Source: Camarhynchus parvulus | Taxonomy: Eukaryota; Chordata; Aves; Passeriformes; Thraupidae | Reading direction: 5' to 3' | Length of the DNA: 64,000 nt | Assembly: GCF_901933205.1 (NCBI RefSeq) | Contig: NC_044585.1 | Location: 8,556,001 to 8,620,000 of the forward strand | In this document: piece after piece, positions 12,701 to 24,700 of the stretch | How positions within the stretch are numbered: the stretch's first letter is position 1 | Layout of the letters: every line of letters starts with the position of its first letter | Position numbers and translations under genes: made by a program | Notes under the pieces: generated by a model | The model's database searches: none | Told to the model about the DNA's origin: nothing | Seen by the model: only the letters and a program-made list of their open reading frames with translations

Positions 12701-15700
12701 ACAAACACTGCCTTCAGCACAGCTACTTCATCATTCTGCTCCATACCTTAAACTGAGCTGTACGAGGCTACAAACAACATTTTGCTGATAAACCAGGGCT
12801 GATGGTTTGCCAGAAGCAGCTGTTCAGATTGCTGAAAAGGAACAGCCTTTTATGTCCCTGTCAGAACAGTGCATCTTTTGTTACACAAAATATACTTCCA
12901 GTGTGTCTGATGCTCCACAGATAAGAAAAATTCACTCAAGGTATTGCATCCCTCTGCTGAGGTTTTCTGGCTCAATCACACATTTTCTACCAACTCACTT
13001 TAGTGTGGCTGGGAACACCAGAGGAGCTTTCAGAGATACTTCTGGTTGTTCTTTAGGGTTATGCTTTTTCTGTTTTGTTCTTAAACACAGAACCATCTGG
13101 TCTCTATTTGTGCTTTTGCAGCACTTGGTAACATGGAGATAAGTGTTCCTGAACTTCCAAGACCACCCTGTTTTGCTGTATTGCTGCTAAGAAGCTAAAG
13201 AAAGGCCCAAAAGAGATTCAACTTCCAGCAGATAAACAGCTCACAGCTGTCAGAGGCAGGACAGTCCCTAAAAAGTCCCATTTTCCTGCTTCCTTCAGCT
13301 AAATGATGAACAGCCCCACAATCCCCTACCACTGCAGACAGATGGAGGAGGCTGGATGGTTTAAGAAAGCTTTAAGCAGCTGAACTGCCCACGGAGCAGA
13401 TCACAATCTTTATCCTGATGCATTTCCAGGCTGAGAAAGACTCGAAGCAGCTTTCACTTGGGCCTCATTATGACTTTGTTCACCCTGCAGAGACTCCTGC
13501 TGCAGCAGGGGGGCATTCCCTCTCTCTGCACACACAGGATATACAGGCAGAAGGAATTTTCCAGCTGTCAAAGTTGTCTCTTTTCCACCCAATCTGCAAA
13601 CTCTGCCCTGCAGACGTGGCATTTTTCCCAGACTGAGCCAGCAATCCTCCATCAGCAAAACCTCCAAAGCAGAGCAGGAGAGGTGCAGTAAACCTCTAAC
13701 ATGGGACCCCCTCCCAGTCTTCCAGTGATTCTGTACAATCCCTAAGCTTCCCAGACCAGGAAAGCTCAGGAGAGTGAGTCTGCTTTTCACACCACCTGCT
13801 CATTCCTGGAGTCTTATGGCCAGGAGGGTTCAGCCAATACTCTCTACTTCAGGCTGCAGGGAGGAAGCTCTCAGGGACACAGTCATGAAACATTCAGAGG
13901 GGAGCAGACCTGTCTTCTCTGTCCAGCTCACCTACAACTTCTGCTGGTGCCCCTCAGTCTTTCCCATACCAAATTAAGATACTTTGGCCCAGGGAAACTC
14001 AGAGAACAGAGCAAAAGAACAGTCATGCCAGGGAGGAAGAAGTTCCATCCTTCTCCCTTCCCTTACCAATCACACCAGCAGCATTCCTGAGCTCAAAGTC
14101 AAAGGCAGCTTTCACCAAGAGCCTTCAAAAACAACCTTTCAGTTCAGCGAGCTGGAGGAATGCCACTACACTGGTCGCTTAAATATTCTGCCCTCCAGAA
14201 AAGTTTTCACCATTTTGGACAACCAGAGAGAAAAGCCATCAGTTCAGATCATCTTTCATGAGACCACTGGGCTGTGGCAGGTCTGGTGTGAGCAAACAGC
14301 TTTGCTGAATGCCCCTCTGTGGTGCCTGGACATGCTGGTCAGAAGGAGGTGGATACACTCTGCTAGAACACACAGAATGTGCAGCCAAGGAAGCAGAGCT
14401 ACACCCTGAATTAGCAACTGGTTTGGGTTCCAAGGAGCTTTCCATCTCTGCCAAGACAAGGTAGAGCTGCTCATACCAACTTCTTTCATAATGGCCTCTG
14501 ATCCAACAGGCAATGGCACACTGAAACATGTCTTGGGCAGAGTAAGCCAACCTTCAGGAAAGATCAAAACTGGAGAGAACACTGCACCAAGCCCAGCACG
14601 AGCTACAGTGTTCAGTGACTAAAGCAGAGACCTCATTTCAAACACACAAGCAGGAAAGCCATTAACACACACAGTGCAGCCTCTGAGCTGTACTTACAGG
14701 AGGTGATGCCAGGTGGGAAGTGGATGAGCTGCTAGAGGAACTACCAGAGCCAGAACTGGGGTAAGAAGGCATTGGCACGGAAGCAGCTAAAACCAGCAAA
14801 AGACAAAATCAAAATAAGTGGTTAAACCAAGATCAAGCAATAATAAAAAGTCTTCTTCATCTTTTCCCATCAGATTTATCTCATGCATCATCATGTGTCT
14901 CATGTATCATACATGGTCAATGAAAGGAGAACAAAAGAAAATCAGCATTCTGTTCAGTTATGTGATTCACATGCATCCACTCCTCTGTGCACACTCTCAC
15001 TGGGCTGAGAACTCCTGATCAAGACCAGATGCCCACTCAACCACTGACCTACACAAGCAGCAAGATGGTTTTTTACCCTAAAGAGCCTCCAAAACATCTT
15101 TGCAAATGCAGGGAAAGAGAAAGAGAAAAGTGAACAGAGTTGCTCGTGTCTGGGGCAGAAGCCAGGAGCTAGACCATACCCTGACAGATTCTTCCTCATG
15201 AGACCTCAGGGCTTGGCACACATACATCAAATATTGGGAGGTGAGTGCCAAGTTAAACTCATGCCTACTCAAAGCCTGTGTGTTTGCTGTCCAAACAGCC
15301 ACTCGGGCATCCCAGGCCACGTGCTCCTAGCAAAATCCCAAAACCCAACAAAAAACCTTCCAGGGGGTTTCCTCCAGGAAATAGTGCATTGCTTCCTATA
15401 GCTCAACTTGGTCACTTCTGCAAGTTAAACATGTTTTGGTTATTCAGTATCTTTGTACAGAAATTGTTTCCATGGTACAGGCCATCCCCGCATCTCTCCC
15501 TTTTATGTTTTATTGCTCAGTATAGGAACTGCCAATTTCATTCACTTCTTTGTTGCACTGGCCTTTGTAACCCTCACAAGGCCTAAAGCTTACACTGAAA
15601 AGGCCTGGTTAGCACTGACCTTCAGGCAGAAAAGATGATTAAGGCATCAGAGGAGAAAAGAATATTTAACTCCAATAACTTATGCAAGTGAGGTTCAGTA

Positions 15701-18700
15701 AATAACAGAAGAGCTCAGCTCAGCCAAGCAGGGAGACAGTCAGAGGTAACAATGGCTCTTCAAAGGACTTTGAAGTAGTTAGTGGTTCAAATTCCCCTGT
15801 TCACATGCACAAGACTGAACAACACAGAAGAGCCCAAAATCCCCACTTCAAGGCAGCCTGAAGTCAGATTTTACACTGGAACCATTTTGGTATTTGAATG
15901 ACTTAAGATAGAGATCAGAGACAATGAGGAGAGGAACACTTTGCTGCTCTTCCATTAAGCTGGCAGAGAATTAGCACCTTCTATCAAATTTCTACCTTTA
16001 TAGTAGCTGTGCTAATGACTCCACGGCTAATACAAGGGAGATTAATAACACCTAGAAGAGGAATGCTTCTGTCTGAAGTAAAACTACCTCTGTCATTAAT
16101 CCCATTAGATACTACAAAGTACTTACTCTATCCAACAGGCTAGAAAAATAAAAGTCCATTTCTCTGCAATTAGCTGTCGAAACAGTGTTCTAATGATAAA
16201 AGAATGGGAAAATATGCCTTTTAATAACAGGCTTTAGGAAATCTTTCCATGCAGCCTATCAAAGAAGGTTAAAGGATGACTGGACCAGAGTCTTTTATCA
16301 CAAAGAGAGCAATCACTGAGACACTGAATTCCTCACTCTGAGAGAGATGTAACAAGATCCAACAGCAGGAAAGAGAAGCCAAAGCAGTGTAGACTTAAAA
16401 TATATATTTTAATGTAACTGAGCACTTTAACAGTTTAAGCAGGGTCACAGTGATCTCCTCCAGCCTTTGCCAACATTAAGAAGTAGGAACCCACAGCAGG
16501 ATGGTGGTGGGGGCTGGACACACTTTTTAGCTTCTGCATCTATTCTGCACCAGATTCAGTGCCCTTGGTGGGCTGTGCTGCTGTGACACACTGCCCTGGC
16601 TCCTGTACAGCAGCAGGGATGGAGGTGTCCCAAGGATGGGTGTTCTGGGAGGTCAGGGGCTTGGCATGGAGAGCCACTCTGTCCACAGCCAGCACAGCTG
16701 CTTTCCCTCCCCACACTCAGAGAACACACACAGAGTCCTGAGAACTTGCCTGTAAAATGAAGAGCTCTGTCCTGCCTCTATCACATTGCTTTTGATCTCC
16801 ACAGTCCTCCCACAGAGCCTGCAGAGCAATCCCTAGGACCTTGCCTACAGATTTAATACTAGAAAGAAGGAGAAAAAAAGGCCCCCCTCCCCATTTATCC
16901 TGCCAGCTGCTAAAGAACAAATCACCCATGTACACACAGCCCTTCCTGGTATGGAAGGGTACTTTTAAAAAAAAGATAACTGAATTCTCTACTGTATCCA
17001 CACATGCCTGATGCAAGGCTTGCATCACCATTCATTTTTCCTGGAATTAGCATTTTTGTTAGAGTCATTCCAGTTCTCTCACAAGGTCCCCTCCAGCCTA
17101 TTTTGGTTCTGTGATTACTGATTTAAACCTGGCTGGAATTGAGACATTTCTATTTTTGACTATGTGCTTCAGATAGCTTTTCATTAATCAGGAGGGAAGA
17201 CAAGCTGGCAGACTTTGCCATTATCTGAAACTCAAACTCAGCTGCATGAAGCACTCCTTTAGATACAGCCTCTATTAATCACTGTTCTTATTTAAATCCC
17301 TTTGAACTCCCCAAATTTACACTGTAATGCTGTGAGCTCCAACTCAGAAGGTCCTGACAGTCCAAACAGACTTTGATGCACGCAGAACCATGAGGTTTGG
17401 CTCTGACAAACCCTCTCTGACCTCCACATCCCTGCTGGGGCATTATTTGGTGTCAGCCATGTAGGCCAGCTTGAAAGAAAGACGCCTGCTTCCATCTCCT
17501 CCACACACCCAGGCACTCCCAGCTCAAAATTAAAAAGGGTGCAAACACTTGGCTCATCATGTTTTCAGTTGAGTCTGAATGTGGGGAATGTTAACATGAA
17601 TTGTAGGCTCCCACCCAAATCCAGAAATTGCTGGATTGTAATTGTAATGTAAATAAGTCTGTTTTCATAATTGTCCTCTCCAACTTGCTCCAGCAGAAAA
17701 ACAGTCATCCTGCACATTGTGTAACCAATGCCAACTGGTTTCAAAATGGGAGAGCTGGGAGCCATAAAGGCAAGCCTGTGCTCCAGCTGTATGGATCCTG
17801 CTGCTGGATCCTATATTTGTAAAAATAATTTCTGACACGTCATCCCACCAGGGGCTCAGCTGTCCTAAAAATATCCAACCCTCAAGTTTTATAGAAAAGC
17901 TTTATTTGGAATCTGAGTTCTACATAGACTGGAGAGATGCACTTTCCTGATTATCCTGATTCAATTAAAACCACTCATCAAAAAGTTCTTTAATTGCAAT
18001 CTCTGACAAGGCAATAAAGTTTGAGTGCAAACTCTGAAAGGACTTGTCCAAATAAGCTGCTTTTTAGAGTTTAAAAGTCTGCAGCATTAAAATCTTTTAT
18101 ATGCAAAAGTCATGGGGATTTTTTGCTGGTTTTCACCTGAGTATTTGATGTAAAATAAGATTAAAAAGATGGGCAAAAGTCAAGCTCAGCCTGACAGGTA
18201 TTTCAGAGAGTGAAACACCCTTGCACTTCTGAACCATAACCGCTCACCTTTCGTGCTCTCTAAACTCAGAGTCAAGGAGGCAGCAGCTTCTCATTCATTA
18301 AAGGCAGGAGCAGAAAAACTTCCAAAGTATTCTGCACGGGTACCAATTACAAAGTGTTTACTGAGAGAAGACTTGCACAAGCATCTAATTATGGTTTCTC
18401 ATGTGTTATTACAGTAACACACAGCCCCACACCATATGCTGATCAGACCTGGCTACAAACAGACGACAGTCTGACTAGACACAGCATTTTAAAACTTTTA
18501 TTAATAAATTTTTACACATCTAAAGTACATGCTTAGTCACAGGTACAAAACCCACAATATAAAATTAATTATAAATAAACAAACAAACAAAAAAATAAAG
18601 TACAGCATCATAGTTAACAAAGCCCTCTGGGGAGGGAGATGAGAGGAGGGACATGAAAACAACCATCCCTCAAAACAGCAGGGAAGAAGAGGTGCTTGTC

Positions 18701-21700
18701 AGAAATATCTTATTGAAAGACTCTTGAAAGAAATGTTGACTTTGCTGTAGCATCTCAAAACACATGCAAACGTTTTTCAACAAGGGGGATCCCCCTGCCT
18801 TAGCAGCTTCAAAATTGTCCACCTGCAGAATGATCTACATTTGAGGACTCATCAGTTTTCCAGAATTCCAAAGTTCCATTATATTTAAAGAAACTCAGGT
18901 GTGGATGACTTTGTGGTAGCTAATGATCAGCTCTCAAGGAGAGCAAGAATACAAAATTCCTTGCTCAGCTCTCCACTGCAGGCATGATATTCAGTCTGAG
19001 CACGACCATCATGGTCCAGATGGAGCTCTTCTTCTCTTTGGTATTTCCTTCACTCGTGATGCTGAGCCATATGCTGAGATGAAGAAGCCCAGCAAGGTTT
19101 TGGACTCACCCTAGCTCTGCACACAGACTGAGGGGAGCCACCCCCTGAGAACTGCAGCCCTGCCAAGACACTTCAGCTACAGCTGTGGCAGGGTCAAGCC
19201 CACTGCCATGCCAGACAGCATCCCATAAATGTCAGGTGAGTTCTTCTTACGGAGATCACCATAACCCACCCTTTGCTGATACACTGGCTTCTTCTCCCTC
19301 CTATCAGAAATCAAGAAGACCACAGGCAGCCTTTTCTTCTCCAGGCTCTTCAGCACATGCCAGAGGGGCTCTGATCCATCACTGGCATTTGGCAGGAGCA
19401 GAGACCTCAGAGCAGACTACCAGAATTCTCTCCTCCACTAGCAGATTTCTGTGCACCACAGCTTGAACATCTCCAGCAATGGGCTGATTTTTCTCCCATG
19501 TCTTCAGAACCAGTAGCAGTCCCTCCTGCCTGGAGAGGGCTCCAAGCTGTGGACGTATGTCCGGAGGCGAGGATCAGCAGGGTGACAGAGAGGTCTGGGG
19601 TTTGCATAGGCCTTACCTTCCTGTGAAGGTGCTTTTTTTCTTGGTCCTTGACCCCACACCATTAACCTTGGTGCAGCAGGTGGCAAAGGCTGAGCTACGT
19701 TTTCCTGCTCATAATGGCACCTCTGGTTCCTGCACAGCAGCTGTGCACAAGTTGGAAACCGAGGCCAAGTCAGGAGAACCCTCTCCTGTTTTTCAGGGGT
19801 TTTCTGCTCCCCTGGCCAGTGAAGCAGTGGGATGGCTGGAGGTAGGAGATGAGCTGGTGGGCATGTAAGAACATCCTGAGGGGGAGATCTTCTGCCCACA
19901 GGGGGATCACACTCCAAAGGGCTTTTCCCACGCAGGACAGCAGGTGCCTGGAGTTGGGCTGGCTCAGGAGCAGCCCTGTAGGGCCAGAGTCCTTTCCTGC
20001 CCTGTTTTCCAGGGCTGGCCCCACACCCTGCTGGCACAGGGGGGTTTAGGGCCCTGGCTGCTTTGAAAGCTCCCCTAAACCAGAAGCGCCTTTTCTTGCC
20101 CGCAGGACGATCACCTGAGTGCACAGGTAAAATCTCATCAGGGACAACTCACAAGTGCTGCTCTGGCAGCAGGAAAGCAAGAGAGGGTCAGGAGTGATGT
20201 GATATCAGACAAGGTGTGCCTACTGATGGCACACATCCAAGAGGGAAACTGGGTTTGTGCTGGACATGGCTCCTCCAAGACTCAGCACTGAACACCCCAA
20301 ATTAGTCACTAATGAAGATTCTTGGTGCTATATTTACTCAGGAGATTAAATGTCCAGGAGAATCCCTCCAGAGAAGACAACCATAGACAATTCCACTAAC
20401 CTAAGTCTCCTGGCCAGAGGACTGTGATGCCTCATGCACTAGAAGCAACTCTGAATTGTTTTCCACAAAAAACAAACCTCTGAACCATAAAATGTGTGGC
20501 TGCAGCTTTTCCAAAGTTTTGAATCAAACGGAGGAAGAGAGAACTTGAATCGGAAATCTTTGTTTTGGCCAGCTCCCACAGAGTAATAAATGTAACCTTT
20601 CTAAAACAAGATGTATCAAGAGCTTCGATGTAAATGATGAAACAAGATTTGGTAACCACAAAATTTGGCTTTTGCACAGCCAGCCTGGCAAGCAGGGCCA
20701 AGAGTGCCAGTTTCCACCATTCACCAGCCTGAATGGTGCTACAGGTGAGGATGAAAAGCAAGACTATGAGACAAAATCCTGTGTACCTACAAGCACTTCA
20801 CATAAAGCAGCTGAATACATTTCAAAACTACATTTGCTTCCACTTTAGGTTTCTAAATATCCTCCAATCATCCCTTTGAAGATAACTCAGTAAAATTAAA
20901 TACATTTTGATGGCAAAATCTGGACATGACACAGTAATAAACACTGAATGCCTGCCTAAAGAACTAAGGAAACACAAAACAGAATTTTTCTTTCCTTTTG
21001 AACTAACAGCAAAGGAAGTCAGGCCATGGTTCAAAAACAGTTGTAATCGAAAATGCAATACTTACATTTTTTCATAGAGGCACTTGCATCCAAGAACGGG
21101 TGATGGAAAAATTCATCTGAAAAAAATCAAGAACAACGACTCAGTGAAAGAAAATGCCTGTAAGAAGTTTACAAAGCAGATGAAACACAGGAAGTTAGTG
21201 TTATACAGTGATTTTTCCATGCAAGAATGGAAGCTGACTGACTATGGTTGCATATAGAAGTGGTCAAGACTACAGGCTGGAGACTAGATGCAGAACTTTC
21301 TCATGAAATAAGGATGGGAAATTAATTGGATCCCTGGCTAATCAGGATGGTGAATCACTCTAAATGTAGGGATCCAGGAGAGCTGTATTTATCACACTGC
21401 ACTGCCACTCACTCCAGGGAATAGGAATGATGGACAAAAAGACTTCCACTGAGTGATCTTCCATGACAGAGACCCAAACCTATCATGCACTGAGGGCAGA
21501 AATTTTTAATGGGCCTGTCCAGAACCACAGCCCAGAACTCCCTCCCTTTCACATCAAACACAACTGCTGCTTCCTCCCCTCATTATGGGAATTCATTCTA
21601 CAGATCCAGGCCAAGAAAAGCTTCTGCCCTGGCTTGCTGAACACTCTCTGCATGTTTGCCTGTCCTCACAAGCAGCCACTTCTCCCAGCTCCTTCATCTC

Positions 21701-24700
21701 TGATTCACTGCAGCTCTGTGCCAGAGCCCTCTCCTATCACAATCAGCAACTCAGACTTTTGGGAGTGTCAGCCATGGATCAACACTGATTACTGAGCTCC
21801 AGCTTCTTTCCCAGAATGGATTTCCTGTTGCAACACCCAAGGTTTACAAACTTCTTCTGTAAACAGCTCCTCTGTGGGGACTGAGCTTTCCAGAATGCAG
21901 TCACTGGGTTTTTTGTTTGTCTGCTTTTTAATCTTAAACAATCCCTGTCCCCCCAGCCTCTCCTCCCCACTGCTGTGCCAGGGTCCTGCAGCAGAGTGCA
22001 GGGGTCTGGAGCTCAGCCCAAGACAAGGGATGGAAATCTTTGGCAGGGAAATCTGGCATCTCACAGATTAGATCTGCTGTGGATGGAGAACATCCCCATC
22101 CTGTGGGAGCTGCTCAGCTGCTGGGGTTTCCTGCTCCTTTTTCAGCCTGCTGCACTAGAGGAGGGTACCATCCATCCCTCAGCCAAGCTGACTCAACTGA
22201 GGGGGTGGAAATGATGATTTCTTTCACTTTTCCCCCACTCCTCGCTCCAAACTGCTTATTAGCTGTGCTTGCAAAGCAAAATTCAAACAACCCAGCTTGT
22301 AATCATCAGCAGGAAACTTGCAACTTGAAACCCTCCTGGTTTTCCTTTAGATAATCTTGAGATTGCAGAGAGCATCAGCTCCTGGCAGAACAGCAGCTGG
22401 GACACACAACAAGTACATGAAGTTTCAAGCTGGTGAGTTGCTGCTGTGTGACCCAACTGAGCTCTGTGGAGGTCACTGTGACATCTCCAGGCAGAGGGTC
22501 CCAGGGAACAAGGAACAGCAGGAAACCCTCTCCTATGGGGACACGCCAATTTATTGATAAAAATGTGATTAAGGACAGGAAAAAACTCAGTACTGCAAGA
22601 TGTGCTGTAACTGTTGTCCAAAGTGATATCAAAAGCTCCTATCTCCAAATTCCAAGTGTTACTGCATGTTAGACATTCACTCTACTCCCAAGAGGTACAA
22701 AACCAGCTCATATGGGCTAAAAAGGTTTGCCAGACAATTTCTGACAGCAGGGAATCAAGAACTTCAAAGGCACCTTCTTTTGAAACGCACAGCAGCATGA
22801 GGGAAGAGGTAGAGATCCACAGCCCAGATAAAAGATCTGCAGGGAATAACCCTGCCAGGTGATTCTATCCAAGCCAGTCTGTCTGGAGCTTCCACAACTC
22901 ACTTTTCAAAAGCTCATTCTCTCACTTCTACACTCCAGTAACCAGTCCCTGGCATTCATCACTGGATAATTATGATCAACCTCAGGTAATCCACAGTTGC
23001 GTATCCAGCTGACCATCCCCAGAAAGGCTTTCCTGGTATCTCTAATCCAAAAGAATAACAGAGGGTGCAAAACAATTCCTCTTCATCACCCAGCATGTGC
23101 TGCCCAGGAGGAAATAACCTACCTGAGCAGATAAGCAAACAAAAACCCAACAGAAAACCAACCCTCAAATCCCAGAAATATCAGACTATTTTACCCAAGT
23201 CTGACTAAAAGCAGCATCCTGAACACACACAGGACGTGTTTGCCTTTAGATGACCTGGTCCTTTCAGTGATTCAAGGAAATGCTCCACCTCTGTCTGCTT
23301 TCCTCTAGGGCATGACTTTCCTAGGAGGTTCTTCAGAGCTTTGAGCTCAGCTAAAACACATCTGGAAGATGCTGCCAAGTCAGAACCACCGGGCTCACAA
23401 TGAATGCTCTCGGTTTGGAAGGAATTAAGACAAAAGAGGAAATCCTCATGTCAGCCAAGTCAGGAGACTGAGATAAAGGCTTGGAGAGCTTGAGCCCTGA
23501 GAAGGACCAAGGCTTCCTTCCACAGTAACTGGAGAAGGAGGGGAGGATCTGCAAGCAGCTGCAACTCCTGGCTCAGATTATCACAGCAAACCCTGAGAAG
23601 CAGAGGGTAGTGACTGGATTGTTCAATAAATGAGCGCAGCTTGCAGCTCTGGGAAGAAACTGTGACAGAAAAGCACAGATACACAAGACACATTTCACCT
23701 AGTAGCACACTTAACCACAGCTCAGAGAGATGATAAAAGCAGAAGCCAGGACAGGGAATGCAAGTAACAAACATGCTGAAAGTGTGCCAAGTCTCCTTGG
23801 TTTACAAAATCGTACTGAAATCAGCATTGACTTTCCAGCACATAAACTAAAACCCCCAAGATCATGCAACCCTCCAGGCACAGGTGAAATCCAGGTGTCT
23901 GGATGCTTCTCCGAGCACCAGCCAAAAGCAGAGAGGCTTGGGCAGAGCCAAAAGAACAGAGAGAGCAGCAGAACTCAAGGTGGAAGGAGGCCTTACCAAA
24001 GTCCATGCGGTCCTTATGGTTACGCTGCAGGAGGCCCAGCAGGAGCTGCCTCAGGTGGCTTGATGTCTCCCTGGGGATGCTAGGATTGAAAACAAAAGCA
24101 AAATAAGAGACTGACAGTCTACTTAAACTGCTTTTACATATTCAGGAAGGCAACTGGCAGAACTCACTCCATGCCTGCTGGGCCAGGAACACAGGAGCTC
24201 ACTGGAGGGAGGTTGATCACAAATGTCTTTATTTTGAGTTTCACTCCCTACTGCCATTGGTCAGGCTACAGCTCATTCTGCTTCAGTGGCCTCTCCCATG
24301 AGCACCTGCAGATCCTTCCCTTCACAGTGTCATCCCTCTGGTGGCTCAGCTAAGCCCATTCCACTTGCAGTATTTCACACATAATAAATAAAATCACTCC
24401 TACTTGCTCTAAAGGGAATAAGATCACTAGAACAAAGCAGTTTCCAAGGGGAAGCTTCCAATTAAGACACTGGTGGTGAAATGTATCACCAATTAGTACC
24501 ATTTTATTAAGGCATTTATTTTTTCAGTGTAGCTTATGTAAGACTAGCAAGTAACCCTTGTCTGTGTGGTCCCTGGATATACAGCATAGATTAATCAAAG
24601 GCCACTAAGATGTGAGCAACTGCCACCTCAGCAAGCTAAAATTTGTGCAGTTATTACATCACTTTTCAGCATAGTTAGGAAGAAAATATTCTTTTCAACA

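Larger units (their letters stand above)
14787..21065 (-). other. ULK1 intron 11
   Basis: 6.3 kb. It holds the coding-like segment, its possible 3' UTR and poly(A) signal (18,474-20,124) and a doubtful CR1 fragment near 17,060. Nothing else recognised. Confidence 0.9.

Noticed and set aside
20432..20761. 109-codon minus-strand hydrophobic frame as a further exon of the nested intron-11 gene
   Set aside because: Codon use is not gene-like, the sequence is AT-rich, and there is no clear splice link to the coding-like blocks.
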